Source of the DNA: Erwinia_E haradaeae_D
GTDB lineage: Bacteria > Pseudomonadota > Gammaproteobacteria > Enterobacterales > Enterobacteriaceae
Length of the DNA stretch: 64,000 nt
Reading direction: 5' to 3'
Assembly (NCBI RefSeq): GCF_900698935.1
Contig: NZ_LR217715.1
Coordinates: 434,001 to 498,000 of the forward strand
Of the stretch, positions 18,725 to 29,784 are shown piece by piece. Numbering within the stretch: position 1 is the stretch's first letter; every line of letters starts with the position of its first letter. Below the pieces are notes generated by a model, which worked only from the letters and a program-made list of their open reading frames with translations, did no database searches and was not told the origin of the DNA. The translations under genes were made by a program, and so were the position numbers.

Positions 18725-19005
18725 CTTATAGAATCCTAAATAATCATCGTGACCACTATATAAAAGTTAGAAAATTGGCGAGTGGTAGATTGTTGTAAAC
18801 AATTCAATTTTGACTAAGTGAATTAATCCATATTCCATATTGCCTAATAATAACATAACTAAATATTGCATCTGCTGGTATTAGATATACTTGTAGTTAT
18901 TGGAAATTTTTTCAAGAAGTATTAATGAATCTTTTGTACTTATGATGAACTATTAATGTTTTTTAAAGCTGTCAAGCTAGAAACTAAATTCAATCGGCGC
19001 ATAGC

Positions 19006-19422
19006 ATGTTTAATAAACGTAATCAATTATTACAAAAAATTGGTATAACCCAATACGTATTACGTAAACCATATACCTTTAAAGATAATATAATAGTAAA
19101 ATCTCTCTCTGATGTTCGATTGCTCATTGTATCAGATGAAATAATAATGCTCACTGATCCACTAATAGATGACATCTTACGCACATTACATGTCAATTAT
19201 CTACAAGTTCAGACTCTGACTGTAACACATCTCAAAACCCTACCTAATGATTCTATTGGTTGCTGTGGTTGGTTTTTAGGAACCCAAGTTCCAAAGATAT
19301 TTACAGGCATACGCATTGTTTCACCAACCTTAGATGATTTATACCATAATTTTAAGGCAAAAAGAGAGTTATGGAAACAAATTTATCAATATAAGTTAGA
19401 TATTATGACTATCATGAGGTAG
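19006..19422 (+). CDS. holD: DNA polymerase III subunit psi
   Basis: Psi links the clamp loader to chi and single-stranded DNA binding protein. The product is 138 residues (E. coli 137). Similarity to E. coli HolD runs the whole length: LLQKIGITQYVLRKP, the VRLLIVSDE strand, LTDPLIDDILRTL, GWFLGT, and LWKQI near the end. It is divergent from rsmC, the E. coli order, which supports the call for a fast-evolving protein. The usual downstream rimI is absent. The ribosome-binding site is weak. Confidence 0.88.
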   Translation: MFNKRNQLLQKIGITQYVLRKPYTFKDNIIVKSLSDVRLLIVSDEIIMLTDPLIDDILRTLHVNYLQVQTLTVTHLKTLPNDSIGCCGWFLGTQVPKIFTGIRIVSPTLDDLYHNFKAKRELWKQIYQYKLDIMTIMR

Positions 19423-20633
19423 TTTTTATGTCCTTCTGCGATGATGGAAAATCATTATTGACTTACTTACTAAACAAGCAGACGAATAGGGGTGTTTTAA
19501 GATAAAAAATATTTTTTATGTTTTCCGGGATATGATTTGTGACTGTATTTGTATTCTATTATAATAGCGCTACAGTCAGCGTCGCTCACGCATTTTTATG
19601 CAATAAATTTTTGTACATATTCTATCAACAAGAAACATTAGTCTATAGGATTTAATTTTTTTAAATATTTCAATAGATGTCGTGAGCTGTATATAAAGAA
19701 AAAGTTATTGTTAGTTTATTCGTTCTTTATACCTGATATTCAAAATCGATGAAGAATTTTGTTTAAAGTACCTATGTAAAGTAGCAGTATGATTTATAGT
19801 AAGGGGATTCACATAGTTGTGAGGTATTGCAGGCATGTAGTCATTGTACTGTTGCTATTTATCATCGCCATATATGTCCAAGTAAGTGACGAATATATGA
19901 AAAGAGATAATTAGTTATCTCTGATTTTAAGAGATTATCGCGGGTTCATCAAATTAGTGTAATCAATTTTATTACTACATTAAGTCACCTTACAGTTATT
20001 CATGATACTTATAGTTATCAAGAAATTATATGTCATAGTAGGATGGATAACAGTCAAAAAAAATAAATTTTGTGCTATAATTAGGTATTAGATATGTAAA
20101 ATTTCCTGATCTCATATTTATGTACTATTGTTACGGAAGTATAATATATATACGGCATATACAGCACAGTTGATGAATTTTAATCAATTTTATATAGGGC
20201 AGAAAGATAATATATCTATGATAGATCATGAATATTATTTTTATAAAACGTATCTCATAAATATCAATATTTTCAGAATTATAAATATATTATTAATATA
20301 CAGAACGTGCTTCATATCAAAAATCTATAATAAAGCTTTTCACTTTAGGTTTTAATGAGTATAAAATCTAGATGATAGTTAACATTGGCAGAGTGCTATA
20401 TAATAAGATCTACATTAGTAGAGAATCAGTTATGTGCTGTAATGCATCTTAATGTGATTTTGTATTTCATATTTCAGATTAGAAAATCGAAGGGTCTGTA
20501 GTGATACTACTAAGACCATCATAGATCCAGTAGATTTAAGTTACCAAATTTGCATACTTAGTGTGAATATTAGAAGAATAGTCTTCATTAAATGGAAAAT
20601 AACTTTAGGGGGTGTCGTTGAGTAAAGGAAATC
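19423..20633. other. Spacer between holD and topA, no gene seen
   Basis: About 1.2 kb. rimI follows holD in E. coli but I find no trace of it. A 75-codon AT-rich open frame at 20128-20355 lacks any family resemblance and a usable start, so I leave it out. Confidence 0.55.
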
Positions 20634-23243
20634 ATGGGTAAGGCTTTAGTAATAGTTGAGTCCCCGGCAAAAGCCAAAACAATTAATAAATACCTTGGCA
20701 AAGATTATGTAGTAAAATCTAGTCTTGGACACATCCGTGACTTACCAACTAGCAGTGTGCTATTTCGCGAGAAGATTCAATGCATCACTTTTGGAACTAA
20801 TCAAAAAATAAAAAAACATGAAAAAATTTCATTATTTCATCGTATGGGAGTTAACCCTTTTGATAATTGGGAAGCTACTTATCGTATTTTACCCGGTAAA
20901 GAAAAAGTGGTATCTGAACTCCAAGTATTAGCTGAGCAAGCAGATCATGTATATCTTGCAACTGACTTAGATCGAGAAGGAGAGGCTATTGCGTGGCATC
21001 TTATGGAGGTAATCGGAGGTGACACTTCACGGTATAGTCGCGTGGTGTTTAATGAAATCACTCAATCTGCTATTTATCAAGCTTTCCAGAACCCTGGTTC
21101 ACTAAATATCTATCGGGTACATGCTCAGCAAGCACGTCGTTTCATGGACCGTATAGTCGGTTATATGATTTCACCAATTTTGTGGAAAAAAATTGCACGA
21201 GGATTATCTGCCGGGCGTGTGCAATCAGTAGCGGTGCGTTTAGTAGTTGAGCGCGAACGGGCAATAAAATCTTTTATTCCTGCGGAATATTGGGATTTGC
21301 ATGCTGCTCTTTATACTATAGCTGGTGTGAGTTTGCAGATGCAGGTCACGCATCACTTACAAAAATCATTGTGTGCTGTCAATAAGAAAAAAATAGATAC
21401 CGCTATCAGCCTACTATCAAAAGCACGCTTTATTGTAGCACATTGCATAGATGAGATTACCAACGTTCAGCCTAGAGAACCATTTAGTACCTCTACACTA
21501 CAACAGGCTGCTAGTATACACCTTGGTTTTAGTGTTCACCAAACCATGACGATGGCTCAAAAATTATATGAAGCGGGTCATATCACTTATATACGCACTG
21601 ATTCTAAAAATTTAAGTCAAGATTCGATAATAATGGTGCGTCGTTATATTAAATCTGAATTTGGTGAGAAGTATTTACCATCTAAAGAGTATCTCTATAC
21701 TACTTTAAATAATCAACTGGAAGCACATGAAGCCATTCGTCCATCAGATGTAAATATGCTTTCTACTCAATTAAAGAATGTGAAAGATGACGCGAAAAAG
21801 TTATACCATCTGATTTGGCGTCAGTTCGTAGCGTGTCAGATGGGACCAGCACAATATCATTCTCGCACCTTGATTGTAAATGCAGAAGATTTTAAACTTA
21901 AAACAAAAGGACGTACATTATTATTTGATGGTTGGACAAAGGTTATGAAACCGCGTTATGAAGATTACACTGACTGTCAATTACCACAATTAGTAGTAGG
22001 CAGTGAGTTAATTTTAGAAAAAATGCTACCAAGTCAGCACTTTACAAAACCTCCCTCACGTTTTAATGAACCTTTGTTGGTGCGTGAGCTTGAGAAACGA
22101 GGAATTGGTCGTCCATCCACTTATGCTTCCATTATTTCTACTATTCAGGATCGTGGATATGTTAAAATGCAGGATCGTCGTTTTTATGCTGAAAAAATAG
22201 GTGAAATTGTTACTGACCGTTTAACAGAAAATTTTTCTGATTTAATGAACTATGATTTCACTGCAAAAATGGAAGATAGTCTTGATCAAATAGCAAATAA
22301 TATACTTGAATGGAAGATTATTTTAGATGATTTTTTTATTAAATTTAGTGAAAAAGTAAAAATCGCAGGAAAAGACGATGCTGATGGTGGTATGCGGACT
22401 AACCAGATGGTAAGTACATCTATTGAATGTTCCAATTGTAAGCAAAAGATGGGTATTCGTACCGCTAGAACCGGAGTGTTTTTAGGGTGTATTTCGTATG
22501 TTTTACACCCAAAAATGCGCTGTAAAGGGACTGTAAATTTGATTCCAGAGAGCATGGTATCGAATATTTTTGAAGGAGATGATGTAGCGAGTAGTAGGGA
22601 TGCAACTGCTCTAAAGGGAAAACGTTATTGTAAATTATGTGGTCTGTCTATGGATCCTTACTTCATGGATCATCAACGTAAATTGCATGTTTGTTCTAGG
22701 AATCCTGAATGTTCTGGATACGAAATTGAATATGGTGAGTTTAAATTAAAAGGATCCAAAGGTCCAACCATACAATGTGAGAAGTGCGGCTCGGATATGC
22801 CAATTAAAATAGGGCGTTTTGGTAAATATATCGCTTGCATCAATAATGACTGCAAAAATACACGAAAGATTATGCGTAATGGTAACATTGCACCAGAAAA
22901 AATAGAACCAGTACCTTTACCAGAATTAATATGCCAAAAGTCAGATGCCTATTTTGTTTTGCGTGATGGTTCTGCTGGAGTGTTTCTTGCAGCACATACA
23001 TTTCCAAAATCGCGGGAAACAAGAGCTCCACAGGTAGAAGAGCTACAACGTTATCGTGATCGGTTACCAAAAAAATTGCATTATTTAACTGATGCACCTG
23101 TAATGGATGCAGAAGGGAATAAGTCGACAGTTTATTTTAATCGAAAAACTAAAAAGCAATATGTTGCCACTAAAAAAGATGGTAAAAATACTGGTTGGTG
23201 TGCATATTTTATGAATGGTAAATGGGACGAATCACAAAAATAA
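20634..23243 (+). CDS. topA: DNA topoisomerase I
   Basis: TopA relaxes negative supercoils by single-strand passage. The product is 869 residues (E. coli 865). The Toprim domain starts with LVIVESPAKAKTI and contains DLDREGEAIAWH; the catalytic tyrosine is Tyr319 in ITYIRTDS, the same number as in E. coli. Three C-terminal four-cysteine zinc ribbons remain (starting CSNCKQKMG, CKLCGLSMD and CEKCGSDMP). AAGGA precedes the ATG. cysB lies downstream in the same direction, as in E. coli, though 1.1 kb away. Confidence 0.98.
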   Translation: MGKALVIVESPAKAKTINKYLGKDYVVKSSLGHIRDLPTSSVLFREKIQCITFGTNQKIKKHEKISLFHRMGVNPFDNWEATYRILPGKEKVVSELQVLAEQADHVYLATDLDREGEAIAWHLMEVIGGDTSRYSRVVFNEITQSAIYQAFQNPGSLNIYRVHAQQARRFMDRIVGYMISPILWKKIARGLSAGRVQSVAVRLVVERERAIKSFIPAEYWDLHAALYTIAGVSLQMQVTHHLQKSLCAVNKKKIDTAISLLSKARFIVAHCIDEITNVQPREPFSTSTLQQAASIHLGFSVHQTMTMAQKLYEAGHITYIRTDSKNLSQDSIIMVRRYIKSEFGEKYLPSKEYLYTTLNNQLEAHEAIRPSDVNMLSTQLKNVKDDAKKLYHLIWRQFVACQMGPAQYHSRTLIVNAEDFKLKTKGRTLLFDGWTKVMKPRYEDYTDCQLPQLVVGSELILEKMLPSQHFTKPPSRFNEPLLVRELEKRGIGRPSTYASIISTIQDRGYVKMQDRRFYAEKIGEIVTDRLTENFSDLMNYDFTAKMEDSLDQIANNILEWKIILDDFFIKFSEKVKIAGKDDADGGMRTNQMVSTSIECSNCKQKMGIRTARTGVFLGCISYVLHPKMRCKGTVNLIPESMVSNIFEGDDVASSRDATALKGKRYCKLCGLSMDPYFMDHQRKLHVCSRNPECSGYEIEYGEFKLKGSKGPTIQCEKCGSDMPIKIGRFGKYIACINNDCKNTRKIMRNGNIAPEKIEPVPLPELICQKSDAYFVLRDGSAGVFLAAHTFPKSRETRAPQVEELQRYRDRLPKKLHYLTDAPVMDAEGNKSTVYFNRKTKKQYVATKKDGKNTGWCAYFMNGKWDESQK

Positions 23244-24355
23244 TGACATTTATACCAGATGGCACGTACGCTTAAAAATTACACATGTTGTGATGATGTA
23301 CCATATGGTAATTGATTGCTCTCAGCTCTAAGAGACTATGATGCAGTATCAACTTATGCTATCAGTTATAAAAGATACATGCAGTGTATTTATATCTAGG
23401 TATCATATAAAACGGTTTTATGCAATCTGTAAATGCATGTACATTGTCCTATAAATAATAGTCCACGCGAGTGTTTGATGTAGACAAGAAGCTGTTATAT
23501 ATTTTGTTGTACCAAGATGTCTTCTTAATATTATTGTGATTATTCTTATCCATGCTGTATGCATAATCTATGATTACTACTAGAGCATTATGAGAATGGC
23601 TCTGAGATTACAAGGCGTATTTAAACCGTTTTAATAAATAAAATGCACAGATATTAGATTTTTATCTTATATAGATAATATAAAATTTTTTTGCATAATT
23701 TCATATATGTAGAATGATGTATCGCATCAAGGAGATATCAGAATCATAATTTACTAAACATGGCAATGTAATCCTTTGTGCATTATGTGAAAAATCTATC
23801 CAGTTGTACAGGTCCGTTGGTACTAAAATATTAGTATTCATAGTGCAATCTAGTGATTGAATAGACATCAATAATTATATATTTGCCATTTTTTATATAT
23901 GCAAATATGTTATAGTTAATGAATTTCATATACCTAAACAAGGGATATCTATGATATTAAGCGGTATAATAGGCAGCATAACTCGGCATATGGTGGTTCC
24001 ATGACTACGAGTGAGTAAATTGTAAGAATGGTTTTTTAACCTTCATCTAATAGTGACGAATTTAGAGATAGTAGCGATCATGATATTTTATAGTACATAT
24101 CATGAAAATTATAGAATAGCTGTATGATTGGTTGAAGATCACTCATTCATCTACAGAAACCTTAATTATATACTCTAATATACAGTCCGGGTCGCGTTCC
24201 TGACTTATGGTTTTATATGATACTATAAAAACAAAAACTGAACACCTCTATCGTGTATCTAAACCTTTTCCTGATTGTTGAATAGTGTTTAAAGGGTTTT
24301 AATGGAATGTTTGTGAGGGCCTCTTTGTGTTGTCTAAAATAAGATGGAAAACAAA
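23244..24355. other. Spacer between topA and cysB, no gene seen
   Basis: About 1.1 kb of AT-rich sequence with short, unsupported open frames only. It should contain the cysB promoter, which I cannot place with confidence. Confidence 0.55.
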
Positions 24356-25330
24356 ATGAAATTGCAGCAGCTGCGCTATATAGTTGAAGTTGTGAATCAT
24401 AATCTTAATGTGTCTTCAACCGCAGAGGGTCTTTATACTTCCCAACCTGGTATTAGTAAGCAAGTACGTATGCTAGAAGATGAGCTTGGAATTCAAATTT
24501 TTACCCGCAGCGGGAAACACTTAACTCAAATCACCCCAGCAGGACAGGATGTGATTCGTATTGCTCGTGATGTTATGTCCAAAATTGACGCAATTAAGTC
24601 AGTGGCTGGTGAATACACCTGCCCTGATAAAGGTTCTTTATATGTTGCCACAACGCATACTCAGGCACGTTATGCATTGCCGACGACTATTAAAAAATTC
24701 CTTAATCGGTATCCTGGTGTTTCTTTACATATGCATCAAGGCTCTCCAGCGCAGATAGCGGAAGCAGTCTCTAAAGGTCATGCCGATTTTGCTATAGCTA
24801 CTGAGGCTTTGCATTTATATGATGATTTAATTATGTTACCTTGTTATCATTGGAAACGTATAATTATTGTTACATCTCACCATCCTCTGTCTAAACATTA
24901 TTCAATATCTATTGAAGAGTTATCTCAATACCCATTAGTTACTTACACATTTGGGTTTACAGGACGTTCAGAATTAGATACAGCGTTCAATCGATCTGGT
25001 CTCATCCCCCGTATTGTATTTACTGCTACAGATGCAGATGTGATTAAAACTTATGTAAGACTTGGATTGGGTGTGGGAGTGATTGCCAGTATGGCGGTGG
25101 ATCCGATCTCTGATCCTGATTTAGTTAGAATTGCCATTGAAGATGTTTTTACTGCGAGTACAACAAACATTGGATTTCGACGTAGTACTTTTTTGCGTAG
25201 CTATATGTACGACTTTATTCAGAAGTTTGCTCCTCACCTGGTTCGTAATGTGGTTGATGCAGCTGTTGCATCACGGTCTAGTGAAGATATCGACGCCATG
25301 TTTAAGGATCTAGTGCTACCAGAAAGATAG
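24356..25330 (+). CDS. cysB: CysB, LysR-type regulator of sulfur assimilation
   Basis: CysB activates the cysteine biosynthesis regulon in response to N-acetylserine. The product is 324 residues, the E. coli length. The N-terminal helix-turn-helix (NVSSTAEGLYTSQPGISKQV, about 18-37) is nearly unchanged, and the ligand pocket residues Thr100, Thr102 and Gln103 in TTHTQARYAL are present, as is TYTFGFTGRSELD. I start at ATG 24356 (MKLQQLRY) to match E. coli; an ATG four codons upstream is possible. A dedicated LysR activator is unusual in so eroded a genome. No cys structural genes are in the window. Confidence 0.96.
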   Translation: MKLQQLRYIVEVVNHNLNVSSTAEGLYTSQPGISKQVRMLEDELGIQIFTRSGKHLTQITPAGQDVIRIARDVMSKIDAIKSVAGEYTCPDKGSLYVATTHTQARYALPTTIKKFLNRYPGVSLHMHQGSPAQIAEAVSKGHADFAIATEALHLYDDLIMLPCYHWKRIIIVTSHHPLSKHYSISIEELSQYPLVTYTFGFTGRSELDTAFNRSGLIPRIVFTATDADVIKTYVRLGLGVGVIASMAVDPISDPDLVRIAIEDVFTASTTNIGFRRSTFLRSYMYDFIQKFAPHLVRNVVDAAVASRSSEDIDAMFKDLVLPER

Positions 25331-25633
25331 CCGGTTCTTATTTTAATACATCTGAGCAGACAATGTATTTTTTTAGAGATGATTTGTATACACAATCTGA
25401 TTTATAATAGTGTTATATACCATATATATAAAATCGTCGTAATGTGATGCCATTTCAGACTATTAATAGAATTTAAATTTATAGGTTCTTTGTTGAGAGA
25501 GATACTGAAAAATATTTTTGCATGAGCATTTTGAAATACTAGTTGCTGCCATTTTTCATGATTTCTGCTAGTGTTTTAAAACTATTCTTATATGTAAATA
25601 TATTACACCTTGGCTATTATATCAGGTTAGTAG
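25331..25633. other. Spacer between cysB and lpxM
   Basis: 303 bp without a recognisable gene, terminator or repeat. The two flanking genes are not neighbours in E. coli, so a rearrangement or a large deletion has joined them. Confidence 0.55.
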
Positions 25634-26608
25634 ATGGCAAACAGAAAACAGAGTCACGTGGAATTCATTCCTCTCTTTCAAAAATCTTTTTTATTGCCAC
25701 GATACTGGGGTGTGTGGTTAGGGATTACCACACTGGCTGCGATTACCTTAATTCCAGCGCGCTTACGTGATCCACTGTTAGGTGTGATAGGACGAATCGC
25801 TGGGAAATGCGCCCCAAGTGCTCGACGTCGAGCACTGATTAATCTACTATATTGCTTACCAGAAAAATCTGAATCCGAACGTGAGAAAATTGTAGATGCG
25901 ATGTTTGCAACTATGTTGCAGGCAATAGCTATGATGGCGGAATTGGCACTGAGGCCAAATATAGTGAAAACTCGTATTCATTGGCATAGACGCGATATTC
26001 TCGACTCACTTCGTGATAGTGGGCACAATGTGATATTGTTAGCACCCCATAGCTGGGCAGTTGATTTACCTGCAATGCTGCTGGCTGGCGAAGGACAAAG
26101 AATGGCTGCAATGTTTCATAATCAAAGTAATCTAGTTATTGACTATGCGTGGAATTTAGCCAGATATAGATGCGGGGCTAGAATGCATGCCCGTAATGAT
26201 GGTATTCGTCCTTTTATTAGTTCTGTTCGTCAGGGATATTGGGGGTATTACCTTCCTGATCAAGATCATGGAGAGCAGCATAGTGAGTTTGCAGATTTTT
26301 TTGCTACTTATAAAGCTACTTTGCCAATTGTTGGAAGGATGATGAAGGTATGTCGTGCAAAAATTGTCCCGTTATTCCCAGTGTATAATAGTAAAACTCA
26401 TTCTTTAGAGATTTACCTTCGCGCACCATTGATAGAAGATGATCTGGTGACTGATAGTGCCGGGCAAGCAAGACGCTTAAACGCAGAAGTGGAAGTATTG
26501 GTTCGTCCGAATCCAGAACAATATACGTGGGTATTAAAGCTATTAAAAACCCGTCGACCAGGCGATCAAGAACCTTATTCTAGACAAGAACTGTATCCCA
26601 AAAGATAG
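25634..26608 (+). CDS. lpxM: Lipid A biosynthesis myristoyltransferase LpxM
   Basis: LpxM adds the last, secondary myristoyl chain to Kdo2-lipid A at the inner membrane. The product is 324 residues (E. coli 323). A hydrophobic anchor lies near residues 24-40 (YWGVWLGITTLAAITL). The acyltransferase motif HX4D is His139 and Asp144 in PHSWAVD, followed by MAAMFHNQ, HARNDGI and RQGYWGYYLPDQDHG. The C-terminus QEPYSRQELYPKR also matches. Together with hldE and lptE it argues for a complete, hexa-acylated LPS. Confidence 0.96.
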   Translation: MANRKQSHVEFIPLFQKSFLLPRYWGVWLGITTLAAITLIPARLRDPLLGVIGRIAGKCAPSARRRALINLLYCLPEKSESEREKIVDAMFATMLQAIAMMAELALRPNIVKTRIHWHRRDILDSLRDSGHNVILLAPHSWAVDLPAMLLAGEGQRMAAMFHNQSNLVIDYAWNLARYRCGARMHARNDGIRPFISSVRQGYWGYYLPDQDHGEQHSEFADFFATYKATLPIVGRMMKVCRAKIVPLFPVYNSKTHSLEIYLRAPLIEDDLVTDSAGQARRLNAEVEVLVRPNPEQYTWVLKLLKTRRPGDQEPYSRQELYPKR

Positions 26609-28634
26609 ATACAAGCACAATTGCGTGAGAGTTATTTTTTATTATTATGCACTAAAAGTAAATTATGTATAATAATCATGATTACGTGTTAGGAAGGCAA
26701 GAAAGATATTGTTTCGCTTAGTGGAAAAAATAAGAATGGCGTGTAAGACAGTATGTATGTTTGTTCTTTACTTGATTAGATTCTGTCATATTATCTTTAA
26801 TCTTTAATAAAGATGAAGGATTGCATACATCATATATATGAAGCGTAGTCAAGCTTAATAATTAGCACTTAATTTGTACTAATGTGATTTAAAAATAATC
26901 GGTATGTTACTCCTCAATTTGAATGTCAAAATAAATAATTTATAGTTTACACAGTTACATAACATGCATGGAGTATTAAGCTATTTATTTTAATACGCGA
27001 TAAATTATATAAAAAATATAACCGATTATATGTAGATCGGTTCTAAACTGTACAATACATGCATTTTAAAAATTTAAATAATTTTTATAAACACACTAAG
27101 ATATTTATATTTTAATAATAAAAGATATTTACTGTCTTGCATATCATTAACTGTGTATTACAAGATAATATATCTCGTATAAATATTATACTATCTATTA
27201 CGTTGTTTTTAGTAATCGAAAAAGACAAATTAGAAAGCAATATTTTCTTATGAAGAGTAATTTATTAATATTTACCATAATCACTCTATCAATTATTTTT
27301 TTTGCATGAAACAGTATTTAAAGAATATTTTTTCTACCTATAGAGTGTTTTTACGAAATGCTATTACTAAGTGATAACACACAAAATATATGAATGAATT
27401 TTATGAAAACATTGTCTGTTATGAATATGCATTTACTTAAAAGAAGCATGACAGTACATTATTAATCTTTTTATTTTTACCTAAAAGGTAATATAGAATG
27501 ACAAGAAAGATAGTGTATATGAAATACAGTGATTAAAATATAATATAATGAGAAGGGAAAAATTGAAAAATAATGAGAATACAACTAGATTTTTATGTAA
27601 TGATTATATATTTCATGAAGTATCTGCATATGTATTTTTTTAAAATATAATTATGCATTATATTAATCACTAATCTAGATCAAATATGATTAGTGTAATT
27701 ATCTTCACTCAATTAATTGATCATATTTGATTATTGTCAACGCATGTATTCCTTGTTAAAAAATATTTTTGTTCTATATAGATTATTTTGGTAAACCATA
27801 AATGTTTTTCATTTGGCACATCTGATTTTGAGTGTTTACAACACATGATCTATTCATTTATTTTTTTCTAGTAGTATTTTATATTTTTCATCATCTGTGT
27901 CACGATAAAACAATATAAATGTTTAGATAAAGATGAGATGGATACTATGTTTATAGAAATATAAATAATCGTCTGCGTCAGAGAATATGTATTTCTGCGC
28001 ATATCATCAAAGAGACATGAATATTGAAAAGTACGAAAGGTATATACTATTTGTGAGTGAAATACCATCAAGAGCATAAAGTTTCTGCCTAAATACGTAG
28101 TAGTCTCTAATTTTAACAGACTTATTGGTATGATGATTCCTTGAAAAAATTTAAGATAGTGCATGACTGTAATATAATTACATAATATATGATTATATGC
28201 TATAAAATAGCGTTACAAAAAGAACACTAATACCGTAGTACTACAATAGTCAATACTTGACACTAGAGATCATAAAATTTTAGTTCAGTGATTAAATAAC
28301 ACATATTATTTTTTGATTTTGTTTATTGACAATATTTATCTATCTTACGCACCTATGACGATCATGTTATAGGGTTAATAGTAAAGGCATATCTCATCAC
28401 ACAAATCACTTTCTATTCACACGCTATGTACGCTATGACATTTGACGCAACCAGTCTTTTCACATGTCAACCATGCAAAGATAATTAGTGGTATAGTCAC
28501 GCGACTCGTATCATGAGATGTAGTATATTTCTTTTTTAACAGAAAGTGTAATAAAATTACTTGCTGATTTCACCTCAGAATAACTAGTTAATACAGATGC
28601 GTTAGTGCATCCATTGGTAATTTAGGAAAAAATC
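26609..28634. other. 2 kb spacer between lpxM and dapE, no gene seen
   Basis: Very AT-rich with many short poly-A and poly-T runs. The only longer open frame (27868-28164, minus) has a biased, meaningless composition. A compact palindromic patch lies at 27668-27731: CACTAATC/GATTAGTG (27668-27675 with 27688-27695) overlaps ATCAAATATGAT (27679-27690), whose perfect inverse ATCATATTTGAT is at 27720-27731. I see no DnaA-box cluster or RNA gene. Confidence 0.55.
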
Positions 28635-29777
28635 ATGACAATTTCTTGTCCGATCCTTGCATTAACGCAACAATTGGTTTGTCGTCCATCTATTAGCCCT
28701 CACGATGCCGGATGTCAAGATATTTTAATGTCTCGTCTACAAAAAATAGGTTTTACCATTGAAATACTAGAAATCAGTAATACTTTAAATTTTTGGGCAT
28801 GGCGTGGGCATGGAAAAACATTAGTCTTTGCAGGTCATACTGATGTAGTACCAGCCGGTGATCCTAAATTATGGATGTACCCACCATTTCAATTAACTGT
28901 TCAGAATGGGGTTCTATTTGGTCGAGGGGTGGCTGATATGAAAGGTGCTCTTGCATCTATGATTGTAGCTGCTGAGCGCTTTGTGAATATGCATGAACAC
29001 CATATAGGACGCTTAGCATTTTTAATTACATCAGATGAAGAGACAAGTGGTGCTCATGGCACAGTAAAGATGCTAGAAAAACTAATGATACGTAATGAAC
29101 GCTTAGAATATTGCCTTATTGGAGAACCAACTAGCACAAAGGTAATAGGTGATATAGTGAAAAATGGTCGGCGTGGGTCCATGACTGCTAATTTGCATGT
29201 TCATGGAATACAGGGTCATATTGCTTATCCGTATCTTGCTGATAACCCTATACACCGAGTAATACCAGCTCTTCATGAACTTATATTGATAGAATGGGAT
29301 ACAGGCAATATATTTTTTCCGCCAACCACGATGCAGATTTATAATATACAGCCGAGTTCTGTCACGAGTAACATTATTCCAGGTGACTGCTGTATAGAAT
29401 TTAACTTTCGTTTTAATAATCAAATTACAGAGCTAATGATTCAAGAACGTGTTCAGGAGGTTCTTAATCGACATCAGTTGCAATATGATATTTTATGGAA
29501 TATTTCCCGTCAGCCATTTTTTACACCACGAGGTTATTTTTTAGACGAAGTATTAAATGCTGTAGAGCATTGTACGCATCATAGCCCTCAGCTATCCACT
29601 GCGGGGGGGGCGTCGGATGGCTGTTTTTTTCATAAAATTGGAGCACAAGTAGTTGAGCTTGGGCTAGTAAATTCTACCATTCACCAAATCAATGAATGCG
29701 CCAAAGCCTCTGATTTGCAATTGCTCAGCCAAGTATATCAGCGTATTATGGAAAATATTGTTATGTCAAGTAGGTGA
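28635..29777 (+). CDS. dapE: Succinyl-diaminopimelate desuccinylase
   Basis: DapE hydrolyses N-succinyl-LL-diaminopimelate, giving the diaminopimelate used for peptidoglycan and lysine. The product is 380 residues (E. coli 375). The dinuclear zinc ligands are in place: His68 and Asp70 (AGHTDVV), Asp101 (GRGVADMKG), Glu135-Glu136 (SDEETSGAHG), and the late His in STIHQINE. AGGA precedes the ATG. The codons for AGGAS contain a run of eight G at 29603-29610, rare in this DNA. ypfN follows after 7 bp, as in E. coli. Confidence 0.97.
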   Translation: MTISCPILALTQQLVCRPSISPHDAGCQDILMSRLQKIGFTIEILEISNTLNFWAWRGHGKTLVFAGHTDVVPAGDPKLWMYPPFQLTVQNGVLFGRGVADMKGALASMIVAAERFVNMHEHHIGRLAFLITSDEETSGAHGTVKMLEKLMIRNERLEYCLIGEPTSTKVIGDIVKNGRRGSMTANLHVHGIQGHIAYPYLADNPIHRVIPALHELILIEWDTGNIFFPPTTMQIYNIQPSSVTSNIIPGDCCIEFNFRFNNQITELMIQERVQEVLNRHQLQYDILWNISRQPFFTPRGYFLDEVLNAVEHCTHHSPQLSTAGGASDGCFFHKIGAQVVELGLVNSTIHQINECAKASDLQLLSQVYQRIMENIVMSSR

Positions 29778-29784
29778 TAGTCCA

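Noticed and set aside
20128..20355. 75-codon open frame between holD and topA
   Set aside because: Rich in Ile, Tyr, Phe and Asn as expected from random AT-rich DNA; no family similarity and no good start.
27868..28164. 98-codon open frame on the minus strand
   Set aside because: AT-driven composition, no resemblance to any family, no ribosome-binding site, inside a stop-rich spacer.
26609..28634. Origin of replication in the long AT-rich gap
   Set aside because: No cluster of DnaA boxes (TTATCCACA-like) and none of the usual origin neighbours.
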